Source: Streptosporangium sandarakinum
GTDB lineage: Bacteria > Actinomycetota > Actinomycetes > Streptosporangiales > Streptosporangiaceae
Direction: 5' to 3'
Assembly: GCF_013409935.1 (NCBI RefSeq)
Contig: NZ_JACCCO010000003.1
Span: 1-64,000, forward strand
Length of the DNA: 64,000 nt
The notes beneath the pieces were generated by a model. The model was given only the letters and a program-made list of their open reading frames with translations. It did not search any database and was not told the DNA's origin. The position numbers and the translations under genes are program-made. Positions 1 through 9,422 of the stretch are shown here, in pieces (position 1 is the stretch's first letter; every line of letters starts with the position of its first letter).

Positions 1-1
1 G

Positions 2-1015
2 GCCCGTTCCTGGCTGCGCGAACTGGCCATCACCGGATGGCGGGGCGTCGACCACGACCTCGTCTCCGCCGCGGACCAGGTCGTCGAGGCGCTGCTGGCC
101 GTACCGGGGCGGCGCAGGCTCGCGGTGCTGCTGGACGGCCTCGCCGCCGAGCTGCGCGCCTCCTGCCCGGTCGGCACGATGGAGCACCTGCCGGTCCGCC
201 GCTGGGCCGACCTGTGGACCCGGGCCGTGCTGCTGTCGCACGACGCCGTCCCGTCCGGCGCCCCCCGGCCCGCGGAGACGGTGTCGGGGCGGCTGCTGAT
301 CCTCGGCGTCGACGTGCACGAGCACGGCACCGCCGTCCAGTTCCAGGTCCACGCCGTCCTGGAACCCGCCGGCGGCGGCCGGCCCAGGCTGGTGCGGACC
401 GGCGTCACCGTCGCGAAGGTGGACACCATCACCGGTCCCGCGGTGTGGAAGCTGCCGCACCGCCACGGCGCGCTGCTGGCCGCGCTGGCGGACCGCCGCT
501 GCCTGGACGTCACGGACCTGCCGCTGCTCGACAGCGGCGACCTGCTCTGGGACGACGACCGGGCCCTGCTGGGCAAGCCGGCCGACCCCTTCACCACCGC
601 CCGGCTGCACCTCGCCGGCGCGCTCGCCCCGGCGGTGCCGCCCCTGGACCGCGTCCCGGTGCGCGTCGCCGAACCCGTGCTGGTGGAGGACTACCGGGTC
701 ACCAAGGACGGCTCGTTCGACCTGGGCGGCGGCGTGCTCGCCGTGGACACCGAGCGGCTGCCCGCCTGCGGCCCGCTCACCCCGAAGCTGGTGGCGGGCT
801 CCACGGCCTGCGTCGGGCTCATCCGCTGGGACGGCGGCCGCTGGCTGCTGCAGCCGCTCGCCGTACAGGCGAAGGTGAAGAAGGAGACGGTCGAGGTCGC
901 CACCGGCGACTGGGCGCTCGGCCCCACCGACCCCAAGGCGGTCAAGGCCGAGGCCAGGGCCGGGGACCCGGTCGCGGTGCTGCGCGAGCGAGCCGGGCGG
1001 TTGCTGCGGAAATGA
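2..1015 (+). CDS. C-terminal part of a YehQ-like protein, truncated by the window edge
   Basis: The frame is open from the first bases of the window, so only the last ~337 residues are present and the start lies outside. The visible part has no recognisable catalytic motif. It is an alpha/beta-looking protein ending in a basic, Ala-rich tail. Its stop overlaps the start of the next gene by 4 bp (ATGA), so it is translationally coupled to the VWA-MoxR-DUF5682 genes. In Enterobacteria the equivalent locus is yehL-yehM-yehP-yehQ, where YehQ carries an N-terminal SWIM zinc finger. That finger would lie outside this window, so assignment to the YehQ-like/SWIM partner rests on gene context and is an inference. 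Confidence 0.5.
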   Translation, partial: ARSWLRELAITGWRGVDHDLVSAADQVVEALLAVPGRRRLAVLLDGLAAELRASCPVGTMEHLPVRRWADLWTRAVLLSHDAVPSGAPRPAETVSGRLLILGVDVHEHGTAVQFQVHAVLEPAGGGRPRLVRTGVTVAKVDTITGPAVWKLPHRHGALLAALADRRCLDVTDLPLLDSGDLLWDDDRALLGKPADPFTTARLHLAGALAPAVPPLDRVPVRVAEPVLVEDYRVTKDGSFDLGGGVLAVDTERLPACGPLTPKLVAGSTACVGLIRWDGGRWLLQPLAVQAKVKKETVEVATGDWALGPTDPKAVKAEARAGDPVAVLRERAGRLLRK

Positions 1016-2496
1016 GCGACGACATCCTCACGGACGAGGACATCCTCACGGACGACGGCCTCCCCGCGGGCGCCGCGCGGAACCGGCGGCAGGTGCTCTA
1101 CTGGCGGCTCCTCGCCCGCCTCTTCGACCACGACGAGCAGCCCGCGCTGGAGAACGCGAGCATGGCGGTCGTCGGCGACCTCGGCCTGCCCGCGGCGCTG
1201 CTCGACCCCTCGGTGTCGGTCGACACGCTGGTGCAGCGCTTCCCCGAGCTGGCCGGCGAGTTCCGGAACCTGCTCGCGGCGGGGGAGGACGTGCCCGGTG
1301 ACGAGGTGCGCAGGGCCGCCCTGGTGTCGAAGCTGCTGCTCAACGTCTTCGGCACCGGGACGGGCGACGTCACCGCGACGCAGCTGGCGGCCTGGCAGCA
1401 GGACGCCGGCTGGCTGACGCAGGCCCTCGGGGCGTGCGGCGCCCAGGGCGGTGCTCCGGGCGGCGCTCCGGGTGCCGCGGCGGGTTCCGGCGGGCCCGGC
1501 ACCGGCTCCGGCGCGGGTTCCGGGACCGGTCCCGGCGGCGGCCCCGGCGCGGGCTACGGCGCGGGCGCGGGACACGGCCCCGGCACGGGGTACGGCGAGA
1601 GCGGCCGCGAGCTGTCCGGGGTGCTGGCCGACCTGGAGGCCGACCTGGTCCGCCGCATGCGGCTGCGCGAGGTCCTGGCCGACCCCGCCCTGGCGAGGCG
1701 GCTCACCCCGAGCATGTCGCTCGTCGAGCAGCTGCTGCGCGACAAGGCCAACCTGTCGGGGGTGGCGCTGGCCAACGCCAAGGCGCTGATCCGCAGGTTC
1801 GTCGACGAGGTCGCCGAGGTGCTGCGCACGCAGGTCGCCAAGGCCAGCGCGGGCGTCATCGACCGGTCGATCCCGCCCAAGCGGGTGTTCCGCAACCTCG
1901 ACGTCGAGCGCACCATCTGGAAGAACCTCGTCAACTACAACCCCGAGGACCAGCGGCTCTACGTCGACCGGCTGTACTACCGGCGCACCGCCAAGCGCAC
2001 CACCCCGGCCCGGATGATCGTGGTCGTCGACCAGTCGGGCTCGATGGTCGACGCCATGGTGAACTGCACCATCCTGGCCTCGATCTTCGCCGGGCTGCCC
2101 AAGGTGGACGTGCACCTCATCGCCTACGACACCCGCGCGCTCGACCTCACCCCCTGGGTGCACGACCCGTTCGAGGTGCTGCTGCGCACCCAGCTCGGCG
2201 GCGGCACCGACGGCACGGCCGCCCTGGCCCTCGCCCAGCCGAAGGTCGCCGACCCGCGCAACACCGTGGTCGTGTGGATCTCGGACTTCTACGAGTGGAA
2301 CTGCGACGCCGTCTTCGCCGGGATGGAGGCGCTGCACCGCTCCGGCGTCCGGATCATCCCCGTGGGCTCGGTGAACAGCGGCGGCCAGCAGAGCGTCAAC
2401 CCGTGGTTCCGGCAGAAGCTCAAGAACCTCGGCACGCCGGTCATCTCCGGCCACATCCGCAAGCTCGTCCTCGAGCTGAAGAACTTCCTCGCCTGA
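1012..2496 (+). CDS. VWA domain protein, YehP-like partner of the MoxR ATPase
   Basis: 494 residues. The start is the ATG overlapping the preceding stop; the same frame is open further upstream, but that stretch only shadows the previous gene. Residues ~140-190 form a Gly/Ala/Ser-rich linker with many GxG repeats. The C-terminal half is a von Willebrand A domain with a complete MIDAS: DQSGS at residues 340-344, the Thr in GGGTDGT and the Asp in ISDFYEW. Such domains bind a divalent metal and partner proteins. In MoxR-VWA systems the ATPase remodels or loads targets with the VWA protein as adaptor. A 29 bp gap with a good ribosome site separates it from the MoxR gene. Family and motif are clear; the target is unknown. 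Confidence 0.85.
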   Translation: MSDDILTDEDILTDDGLPAGAARNRRQVLYWRLLARLFDHDEQPALENASMAVVGDLGLPAALLDPSVSVDTLVQRFPELAGEFRNLLAAGEDVPGDEVRRAALVSKLLLNVFGTGTGDVTATQLAAWQQDAGWLTQALGACGAQGGAPGGAPGAAAGSGGPGTGSGAGSGTGPGGGPGAGYGAGAGHGPGTGYGESGRELSGVLADLEADLVRRMRLREVLADPALARRLTPSMSLVEQLLRDKANLSGVALANAKALIRRFVDEVAEVLRTQVAKASAGVIDRSIPPKRVFRNLDVERTIWKNLVNYNPEDQRLYVDRLYYRRTAKRTTPARMIVVVDQSGSMVDAMVNCTILASIFAGLPKVDVHLIAYDTRALDLTPWVHDPFEVLLRTQLGGGTDGTAALALAQPKVADPRNTVVVWISDFYEWNCDAVFAGMEALHRSGVRIIPVGSVNSGGQQSVNPWFRQKLKNLGTPVISGHIRKLVLELKNFLA

Positions 2497-2525
2497 GAAC
2501 TTTTCCCGTTTAGGAGAACCCCCTG

Positions 2526-3641
2526 ATGAACAACGAGATGCTGCGCGCGCCCGCCGAGGTGAAGTACGCCGAGGAGCTCGACTGGCTGGAGTCCGTGGAC
2601 GACGGGCCCAAGCCGTTCTCCTGGCGGCTCAGCCCCAAGATGGTCCGGCTCTTCATCCTCGGCTCCGAGCGTTCCGACGGCCTGGACCGGGAGATCCCGC
2701 AGAAGTGGTTCGGTGACCGCAGCTTCGTCGAGCGCAGCATCGTGACGCTCGCCTCCGACCGCGGCCTGCTGCTGATCGGCGACCCGGGAACCGGCAAGAG
2801 CTGGCTGGCCGAGCTGCTGTCGGCCGCCATCTGCCGCAACTCCACCCTGGTCGTCCAGGGTACGGCGGGCACCACCGAGGACCACATCAAGTACTCCTGG
2901 AACGTCTCCATGGTCATCGCCAAGGGGCAGTCCCGCGAGTCGATGATCCCCTCGCCGATCATGACGGCGATGGAGCGGGGCATGATCGGCCGCTTCGAGG
3001 AGCTGACCCGCTCGACCAGCGACGTGCAGGACGCGCTGATCTCGATCCTGTCCGAGAAGTACGTGTCCATCCCCGAGCTCGACACCGACAACACCGTGTT
3101 CGCCCGGCCCGGCTTCTCGATCATCGCCACGGCCAACAGCCGCGACCGGGGCGTCAACGACCTGTCCTCGGCGCTGAAGCGGCGGTTCAACTTCGTCCGG
3201 ATCCCGGTGGTGACGAACAGGACCAGCGAGGCGGAGATCGTCCGCTTCCGCACCACGGAGCTGCTGCGCCGGCACCGCATCGAGCTGGACGTGCCGCCCA
3301 CGCTGCTGGACGTCCTGCTGCAGAGCTTCGCCGACCTGCGCGCCGCCGCCGCGTCGGCCGCGAGCGAGGACGAGAAGCTGGAGTCGGCGCTGTCCACCGC
3401 CGAGCAGATCGGCGTGCTGGAGGACGCCATCCTGCACAGCCACTTCTTCGGCGACCGCGCGCTGCGCGCCGAGACGCTGGGCGGCGCCCTGGTGGGTTCG
3501 CTGGCCAGGCGTTCCCCCGAGGACCTCGCCATCCTGAACAAGTACTGGCACGGCGTCGTCGAGCCGCGCAGCCGCAAGGACGGCGGGGAGTGGACCGGCT
3601 TCCTCGAGGGCGGCCGTCAGGCGATCTCGACGCTGTCATGA
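2526..3641 (+). CDS. MoxR-family AAA+ ATPase, YehL-like
   Basis: 371 residues. The start ATG follows TTTAGGAG at normal spacing. Walker A is GDPGTGKS at residues 85-92. The acidic region around RFEELTR takes the Walker B position and IIATANSRDRG the sensor-1 position, followed by an arginine-rich LKRRFNF segment, as in MoxR/RavA proteins. These act as chaperone-like ATPases that activate or remodel metalloenzymes and complexes together with a VWA partner, and a VWA gene lies directly upstream. The stop overlaps the next start (ATGA), so it is coupled to the DUF5682 gene. The YehL subgroup assignment comes from gene order; substrates are not known. Confidence 0.85.
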   Translation: MNNEMLRAPAEVKYAEELDWLESVDDGPKPFSWRLSPKMVRLFILGSERSDGLDREIPQKWFGDRSFVERSIVTLASDRGLLLIGDPGTGKSWLAELLSAAICRNSTLVVQGTAGTTEDHIKYSWNVSMVIAKGQSRESMIPSPIMTAMERGMIGRFEELTRSTSDVQDALISILSEKYVSIPELDTDNTVFARPGFSIIATANSRDRGVNDLSSALKRRFNFVRIPVVTNRTSEAEIVRFRTTELLRRHRIELDVPPTLLDVLLQSFADLRAAAASAASEDEKLESALSTAEQIGVLEDAILHSHFFGDRALRAETLGGALVGSLARRSPEDLAILNKYWHGVVEPRSRKDGGEWTGFLEGGRQAISTLS

Positions 3642-6544
3642 GCACCTTCGACGCGCTGCGCGAGCAGCTCCTCGACGCCGCCGAGGCGTTCTCCGGCGGC
3701 GGGGACGCCCTGTCCGGCATCCTGTCCGGCATGGTCGACGACGTCGACCGGATGCTGGGCGAGAAGCTTGAGATCTTCCCGGTGTGTCACCACTCGCCGG
3801 CCTCCGCGCTGGCCATGACGCGGCGGCTGCGCGACAAGCGGCCCAAGGTCGTCTACCTGGAGCTGTGCGAGGACCTGCAGCCGCTGCTCTCCGAGCTGCG
3901 CAACTGCAGGCTGCCGGTGGCGCTGCAGGCGTTCGCCACCCGGCTGGACGGCTTCCCGGCCGGCTCCGGCCCGCTCAGCGTGGTGGCGCCGGTGACCGAG
4001 GCGTCGGCGGAGTACCAGGCCATCGCCTACGCGCTCGACACCCCCGGCGCCGAGCTGGTGCTGGTGGACCGCTCGGTGGACCACGTCTTCCAGTGGCTGC
4101 CCCGGGAGCCGGCCGACGCCGGGCCCGGGACCGTTCCGGACGGCCGTACTTCCCCGGCATCCCCGGGTTCCCCCGCCCCTTCGGGCGCTACGGCCTCCCC
4201 GGCCGGTGGCCTGGTCGGTGAGGCGGACGACGGGCAGGACGAGGAGGCGGCCCTGCACGGCGACGCCGTGGGCGTGGAGATCGGCGACCTGCGGCCCGGC
4301 TTCGCCGAACTGGAGGCGTACCTGCTGCACCACGGCAAGGTCCGCCACTGGTCGGAGTGGTGGGACCAGTACGTCGAGCAGCCGCTGGCCGGCGCGGACC
4401 ACGACACCTACCGCCAGGCCATGGCGCTGGTCGGCAGCCTGTTCCGGCGGCTGCGCCCCTCGTCCGGCGACCGCCTGGCCGTCGACGAGGAACGCGAGCG
4501 CTACATGTGGGCCCGGATCCGCGAGCACCTCGCCGCGTCCGGCGCCGACCCGGCGGAGTGCCTGTACGTGTGCGGCGCCTTCCACGCCGTCAGCCGGGTC
4601 GCCGAGTTCGGCCTGGAGTCCGCCGCGCCTCCCTACACCGTCACCCCCCGCACGGCCACCCAGTGGCTGTACGGGCTCATCCCCTCCAGCCACTCGGCCA
4701 TCGAGGCCCAGTTCGGCCTGGCCCAGGGGTCGGTGTCGATCGCCGCGGCGACCTGGGCCAAGGCCACGGCCCGCGGCGGCGTCACACCGTACCGGCTGGC
4801 GGGTCAGCAGGGCGGCCGCGCCAGATCCGGGAGGACCGGGAAGGCAGGGAAGGCCGGGAAGAGCGGGAATCCGGTCACGCCGGAGCCGGCCCCCGACCGG
4901 CTGTCGGGGTTCCTGGCCGCCCCGCCCGCGCTGGACGGCCTGGACGAGGACGAGCTGCGCGGGTGGTGCGTGGACATCGTGCGGCTGGCCCGCCGCAACG
5001 GCTACCTCGCCAGCACGGCCGACGCCATCGCGGTGTTCGAGACGTCGATCCTGCTCGCCGGGGTGCGCGGCCGGGCCAGGCCGACGCCGTACGACTTCGC
5101 CGACGCCGCGGTGACCTGCATCGAGAAGGACGCGGTGCCGGGCCGCCGCGACGTCCGCCGCCTGTGCGAGATCCTGCTGGGCGGCGACCGGGTCGGCGTG
5201 GTCGGCTACGAGGCGCTTCCCCCGCTGGCCCGTGACGTGTACGACCGGCTGGAGCCGCTCGGGATCGACCTGGGGCGGCGCACCCAGCAGCGGGTGCTGC
5301 TGGACCTGACGGCGAACCCGGAGCTCCGGCCGTGCTCGGACCTGCTGTGGATGCTGCGCTACCTGCTGCCCGACGACGCGGTCCGGCCCATCATGGGGGC
5401 GCGGCGCCTCGGCGAGCGGCCAATCCAGGAGAGCTGGGACCTGGCGATCGGCCGCCACCAGCGGTCGATCGTCGAGCTGGGCTACGAGGGCGTCACCATC
5501 GAGCAGGTGCTGGAGCAGCGGCTGCGCCGCAAGGTGCGGGACCCGCGGGCCACCGCGGGGACCGCGCTGGAGGCGGTGGAGGACGCCATCCTCTACCTGG
5601 GCGGCGGCCGTTTCGCCGACGAGCTGGGCGCCCGCGCGGTGGAGCTGCTGGCCGCCGAGCGCACCGTCGACGACGCCCCCGAGGTGCTGCGCCGGATCCG
5701 GCGGCTGCTGGCCCACTACCGCGCCACCGGGCCGGGCCTGCCGGCCTGGTGCGAGGCGTTCGTCACGGCAGGGTACGCCCACTACTGCACGCTGCTGCCG
5801 TCCGCCTTCGCCGACGACACCGGCGTCCGCCAGGTCGGCGCGATGCTGGGCTTCCTGTTCTCCATGGAGGGCCTGGCGCTGTCGCTGGGCTGCGACCGGA
5901 CCCAGCTGGAGCTGGCCGTACGGCAGTCGCACCCGGAGGCCCCGGCCAAGGTGGCGCTGCTGTGGGCGGCCGAGACGCAGCTGGGCCTGCTGCCGCGGGA
6001 CGAGCTGCGCGCCCGGTGCGACGGGCTGCTGGACAACCCGCTGGTCGTCCCGGCCTTCCCGCTCTACCTGAGCGGTTTCGTCCAGGCGCTCGACCCCGTT
6101 CCGGGTCTGGCGCCGTTCGTGGTGGAGGCGCTGTCCAAGGCGTTCGCGCGGTTGCCCGACCCCGTCCTGCTGCCATGGCTGCCGACGCTGATCACGACGC
6201 TGCGCCGGAACGTGCCGGAGTTGGTGCCGGTGCTCGTCCGGGAGGCGGGCCGTACCTTCCCCGGCGGGCTGGCCGAGCTGGACGGGTGGACCCCGCCGTG
6301 GGAGCGGCCGGCCGCGCCCGCCCGGTCCGTCCGGGCGGCGCCGGCGCCGAGCGGGCCGGTGACCGGTCTGCTGGCCCGGCATCCGGCGGCGTGCGACGCC
6401 GTGGCCGGGTTGCTCGGCTGCCCGGCCGACTGGCCGGGGTGGCCCGCGGGCGGAGTGCCGGACGCGGGGGAGGAGCGGGTGCGGGCGCTGCTCGGCCGGT
6501 ATCCGGCGACGGCCGGCGCGGTCGCGGCGCTGCTCGGCGGCTGA
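3638..6544 (+). CDS. DUF5682 family protein, YehM-like
   Basis: 968 residues, starting at the ATG that overlaps the MoxR stop; an earlier in-frame start inside the MoxR gene is less likely. The N-terminus has CHHS (residues 50-53) followed by KVVYLEL with an acidic Glu at 75. A second motif GAFH is at 313-316. Paired G/C-x-x-H motifs and a P-x-V-hydrophobic-E strand recall the TraB/ChaN/erythromycin-esterase-like fold, so a hydrolase-type N-terminal domain is a reasonable inference. A low-complexity Pro/Ser/Gly insert lies around 170-200 and a basic Gly/Lys/Arg linker around 400. The C-terminal ~500 residues are helical and repeat-like. It is the third member of a MoxR/VWA/DUF5682 ternary locus; function unproven. 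Confidence 0.75.
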   Translation: MSTFDALREQLLDAAEAFSGGGDALSGILSGMVDDVDRMLGEKLEIFPVCHHSPASALAMTRRLRDKRPKVVYLELCEDLQPLLSELRNCRLPVALQAFATRLDGFPAGSGPLSVVAPVTEASAEYQAIAYALDTPGAELVLVDRSVDHVFQWLPREPADAGPGTVPDGRTSPASPGSPAPSGATASPAGGLVGEADDGQDEEAALHGDAVGVEIGDLRPGFAELEAYLLHHGKVRHWSEWWDQYVEQPLAGADHDTYRQAMALVGSLFRRLRPSSGDRLAVDEERERYMWARIREHLAASGADPAECLYVCGAFHAVSRVAEFGLESAAPPYTVTPRTATQWLYGLIPSSHSAIEAQFGLAQGSVSIAAATWAKATARGGVTPYRLAGQQGGRARSGRTGKAGKAGKSGNPVTPEPAPDRLSGFLAAPPALDGLDEDELRGWCVDIVRLARRNGYLASTADAIAVFETSILLAGVRGRARPTPYDFADAAVTCIEKDAVPGRRDVRRLCEILLGGDRVGVVGYEALPPLARDVYDRLEPLGIDLGRRTQQRVLLDLTANPELRPCSDLLWMLRYLLPDDAVRPIMGARRLGERPIQESWDLAIGRHQRSIVELGYEGVTIEQVLEQRLRRKVRDPRATAGTALEAVEDAILYLGGGRFADELGARAVELLAAERTVDDAPEVLRRIRRLLAHYRATGPGLPAWCEAFVTAGYAHYCTLLPSAFADDTGVRQVGAMLGFLFSMEGLALSLGCDRTQLELAVRQSHPEAPAKVALLWAAETQLGLLPRDELRARCDGLLDNPLVVPAFPLYLSGFVQALDPVPGLAPFVVEALSKAFARLPDPVLLPWLPTLITTLRRNVPELVPVLVREAGRTFPGGLAELDGWTPPWERPAAPARSVRAAPAPSGPVTGLLARHPAACDAVAGLLGCPADWPGWPAGGVPDAGEERVRALLGRYPATAGAVAALLGG

Positions 6545-6640
6545 GCTTCCGGGTCCGGTCGTCCCCGGGAGCTCAGGTGGCGGGGACCGCCCGGGTGATC
6601 GCGGCGGGCGCGGGTCTCACGACGGTGCGGCCCGCGCGGC

Positions 6641-7030
6641 TCAGCCGAGCTCGTAGTCCAGGTGGTAGGAGTGGGCGCCGTCGTCGTTGACGATCTGCCC
6701 TCCGCCGCGGAGGCCGGCCAGCCCGCCGGTGCCCGAGCCGGGGAGGACGGTCCAGCTCAGGGCCGACTCCCCGGCGTGGGAGGTGGCGTTGTGGTGCAGC
6801 ACGAAGGTGCCCTCGCGGCCGTCGAGGGCGCCGGTGAACCGCTCGAAGCCGGCATAGGCCGCGGAGTCCTCACTGACGACGCCGGTGATGATGTCGGTGG
6901 TGCTGGTGCCCTTCAGGCCGCCGTCGAAGGTCTTGACGATGTGGACCCGGGAGAGCGCGGCCCCCTCCGCCTCGTCGTAGGGGTCGGGCTCCCAGCTGTC
7001 GATGGAGAAGGTGCCGGTGGCGCGGGGCAT
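6641..7030 (-). CDS. DUF3224 family protein
   Basis: 129 residues. It contains the typical DUF3224 elements: an early SIDSWEPDPYDE segment, a F(D/K)GGL-GTS turn, the ERFTGALDGREGTFVLHHN core, and a C-terminal GLAGLRGGG followed by HSYHLDYEL. The family is a small beta-barrel of unknown biochemical role, common in actinobacteria and often annotated as hypothetical. It is monocistronic, facing the DUF5682 gene with a gap of about 100 bp. No signal peptide or membrane segment is seen, so it is probably cytoplasmic. Confidence 0.8.
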   Translation of the reverse strand: MPRATGTFSIDSWEPDPYDEAEGAALSRVHIVKTFDGGLKGTSTTDIITGVVSEDSAAYAGFERFTGALDGREGTFVLHHNATSHAGESALSWTVLPGSGTGGLAGLRGGGQIVNDDGAHSYHLDYELG

Positions 7031-7153
7031 GGATGGGCTCCTCGGTCGTCGTACGGCACGGGCCCGGTCTTCCGCGCCCGTGGAACGGCACCCATCCTGC
7101 CGCCCGTACCTGCCAATCCCTGTCAGGTACGGGCCGCGCGGGGCCCGGACATG

Positions 7154-7195
7154 GCGCGAGCCGTACGGGTGGGGGGCGTCCCGTACGGCTCGCGC
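7154..7195 (-). terminator. Strong hairpin after the peptide ABC importer operon
   Basis: A perfect 16-bp inverted repeat (7154-7169 with 7180-7195) around a G-rich 10-nt loop lies 39 bp beyond the stop of the last importer gene. There is no U-tract, so it would be an actinomycete-type terminator or 3'-end stabiliser rather than a textbook intrinsic terminator. Confidence 0.6.
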
Positions 7196-7233
7196 GTCTG
7201 TGGGGGGTGCCGGGAGATTCCCGGGGTGCTCTG

Positions 7234-8268
7234 TCAGGACCCGGTGACCTCGGCGAAGTGGCAGGCCACGGGGTGGCCGTTGCCGCGGTCGACGAGCGCG
7301 GGCTCCTCGGTGGCACAGATGTCCTGCGCCTTCCAGCAGCGGGTCCGGAAGCGGCAGCCGCTCGGCGGGTTCAGCGGGCTCGGCACGTCACCGGTGAGGA
7401 TGACGCGCTCGCGGGCGCGCTCCTCCTTCGGGTTGGCCATGGGGGCAGCCGACAGCAGCGCCTGGGTGTAGGGGTGGGCGGGACGGTCGTACAGGTCGTC
7501 CCGCTGGCCGGTCTCCACGACCTTGCCGAGATACATCACCGCGACCCGGTCGGAGATGTGCCGCACCACCGACAGGTCGTGGGCGATGAAGATGTAGGCC
7601 AGCCCCATCGCGTCCTGCAGGTCCTCCAGCAGGTTCACCACGCCCGCCTGGACCGACACGTCGAGCGCGGACACCGGCTCGTCGAGCACCAGCAGCTTCG
7701 GCTCCAGGGCCAGGGCCCTGGCGATGCCGACCCGCTGGCGCTGGCCGCCGGAGAACTCGTGCGGGTAGCGGTTGCCGTGCTCGGGGCTCAGGCCGACCAG
7801 CCGCAGCAGCTCGGCGACCCGGTCGGGGCCGCCGTCCTTCCAGCGGTCGTGGACCTTCAGCGGCTCGGCGATGATGTCGTTGACCGGCATCTTCGGATTG
7901 AGCGAGGCGTAGGGGTCCTGGAAGACGATCTGCATGTCGCGCCGCACGGGCTGGAGCTCCTTGACCGACATGGTGGTCAGCTCCTGGCCCTGGAAACGCA
8001 CCGAGCCCGAGGTGGGCTTGTGCAGCTGCAGGATCGCCCGGCCCGTCGTGGACTTGCCGCAGCCCGACTCGCCCACCACGCCGAGGGTCTCGCCCTCGTC
8101 CACGTGCATGGACACGCCGCTGACCGCCTGGACCTGCGCCACCACCCGGCGCAGGAAGCCGCCGCCGCGGACCGGGAAGTTCATCACCAGGTCCTCGACC
8201 TTGAGCAGGTGGTCACCGCTGTCCGGCTCCCGCTGCGGGGCGGGCGTCTCCTCGGTCGTCACACTCAT
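7234..8268 (-). CDS. Oligopeptide/dipeptide ABC transporter ATP-binding protein (OppF/DppF type)
   Basis: 344 residues from an ATG that overlaps the preceding stop (ATGA). An upstream open extension is only the shadow of the neighbouring ATPase. It has Walker A (GESGCGKST), the signature [15 protein letters not shown], Walker [13 protein letters not shown] and the H-loop in FIAHDLSVV. The C-terminal oligo_HPY region has the [14 protein letters not shown] cysteines seen in Opp/Dpp ATPases. It powers import of peptides or similar substrates with the adjacent ATPase, two permeases and binding protein. It is last in the operon. Confidence 0.9.
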   Translation of the reverse strand: MSVTTEETPAPQREPDSGDHLLKVEDLVMNFPVRGGGFLRRVVAQVQAVSGVSMHVDEGETLGVVGESGCGKSTTGRAILQLHKPTSGSVRFQGQELTTMSVKELQPVRRDMQIVFQDPYASLNPKMPVNDIIAEPLKVHDRWKDGGPDRVAELLRLVGLSPEHGNRYPHEFSGGQRQRVGIARALALEPKLLVLDEPVSALDVSVQAGVVNLLEDLQDAMGLAYIFIAHDLSVVRHISDRVAVMYLGKVVETGQRDDLYDRPAHPYTQALLSAAPMANPKEERARERVILTGDVPSPLNPPSGCRFRTRCWKAQDICATEEPALVDRGNGHPVACHFAEVTGS

Positions 8269-9422
8269 GCCTTGGTCTCGCTCTCGGTGCGGAAGAACAC
8301 GGTCGGATCCTCGACCGCGGCCAGCCGGTCCCAGTGATGGCAGGCCGCGAAGTGCCCGCCGCCGTCGGTCTCGGCCAGCTCCGGTTCGGCGGTCCGGCAC
8401 ACCTCGTCGGCCAGCGGGCAGCGCGGCGAGAAGGGACAGCCGGTCGGCAGGTTGATCAGCGACGGGGGAGTGCCCTTGATCGGCCGGAGCCGGCTACCGG
8501 AGTTCTCCAGCGACGGGATCGACCCCAGCAGGCCCGCCGTGTACGGCATGCGGGGCTCCTCGAAGACCGGGTCGGTCTCACCGATCTCGACCGGCCGCCC
8601 GGCGTACATCACCAGCACCCGGTGGGCCATGCCCGCGATGACGCCCAGGTCGTGGGTGATGAGCACGATCGCCGCGTTGACCGCGTCCTTGACCTCCAGG
8701 AGCTTCTCCAGGATCTGCGCCTGGACGGTCACGTCGAGGGCCGTGGTCGGTTCGTCGGCGATGATGACGTCCGGGTTGTTGATGACCGCCATGGCGATCA
8801 TCGCGCGCTGGCGCATGCCGCCGGAGAACTCGTGCGGGTAGCTGCGCAGCCGCGCCTCGGCCTGCGGGATGCCGACGAGGTCGAGCATCTCCTTGGCACG
8901 GGCCAGCGCCGTCTTGCGCGGCATCAGCTCGTGCGCGAGCACCGCCTCGGCGAGCTGGTCGCCGACCGTGTGCACCGGGTTGAGCGCGGTCATCGGGTCC
9001 TGGAAGATCATCGCGATCTTGCGGCCGCGCAGGCTCCGCTGCTTGCGGGGCGACATCTTGAGCATGTCGTCGCCGCGGAACAGGATCTGGCCCTTGATCC
9101 GGGCGCTCTTGGGCAGCAGGCCCATGACCGCCATGGAGGAGACCGACTTGCCGGAGCCCGACTCGCCGACGATGCCCAGCACCTCGCGCTCGCGCAGGCT
9201 GTAGGAGACGCCGCGGACCGCGTGCACGACGCCGTCCTCGGTGGGGAACTCCACGGTCAGGTCCTGCACCCGGAGGATCTCGTCCTCCGACGGGGGCCGT
9301 ACGGCGTCCCGCTGCAGGCCGACGTGCACGTCGCCCGCGGAGTCGAGGATGGTGCTGGGGATGTCGTAGGTGTGAACGTCGCCCTTGCGGGGTTCGATCG
9401 GCACGTTGGGAGGAGTCGTCAT
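8265..9422 (-). CDS. Oligopeptide/dipeptide ABC transporter ATP-binding protein (OppD/DppD type)
   Basis: 385 residues. The ATG at 9422-9420 shares a base with the upstream permease stop (TGATG), so translation is coupled. Motifs are GESGSGKS (Walker A), [14 protein letters not shown] (signature), [12 protein letters not shown] (Walker B) and [11 protein letters not shown] (H-loop). The C-terminal [14 protein letters not shown] cysteine cluster is typical of OppD/DppD and can ligate an Fe-S cluster in some homologs. The N-terminal ~35 residues before the ABC domain are an extension of unknown role. Confidence 0.9.
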   Translation of the reverse strand: MTTPPNVPIEPRKGDVHTYDIPSTILDSAGDVHVGLQRDAVRPPSEDEILRVQDLTVEFPTEDGVVHAVRGVSYSLREREVLGIVGESGSGKSVSSMAVMGLLPKSARIKGQILFRGDDMLKMSPRKQRSLRGRKIAMIFQDPMTALNPVHTVGDQLAEAVLAHELMPRKTALARAKEMLDLVGIPQAEARLRSYPHEFSGGMRQRAMIAMAVINNPDVIIADEPTTALDVTVQAQILEKLLEVKDAVNAAIVLITHDLGVIAGMAHRVLVMYAGRPVEIGETDPVFEEPRMPYTAGLLGSIPSLENSGSRLRPIKGTPPSLINLPTGCPFSPRCPLADEVCRTAEPELAETDGGGHFAACHHWDRLAAVEDPTVFFRTESETKA

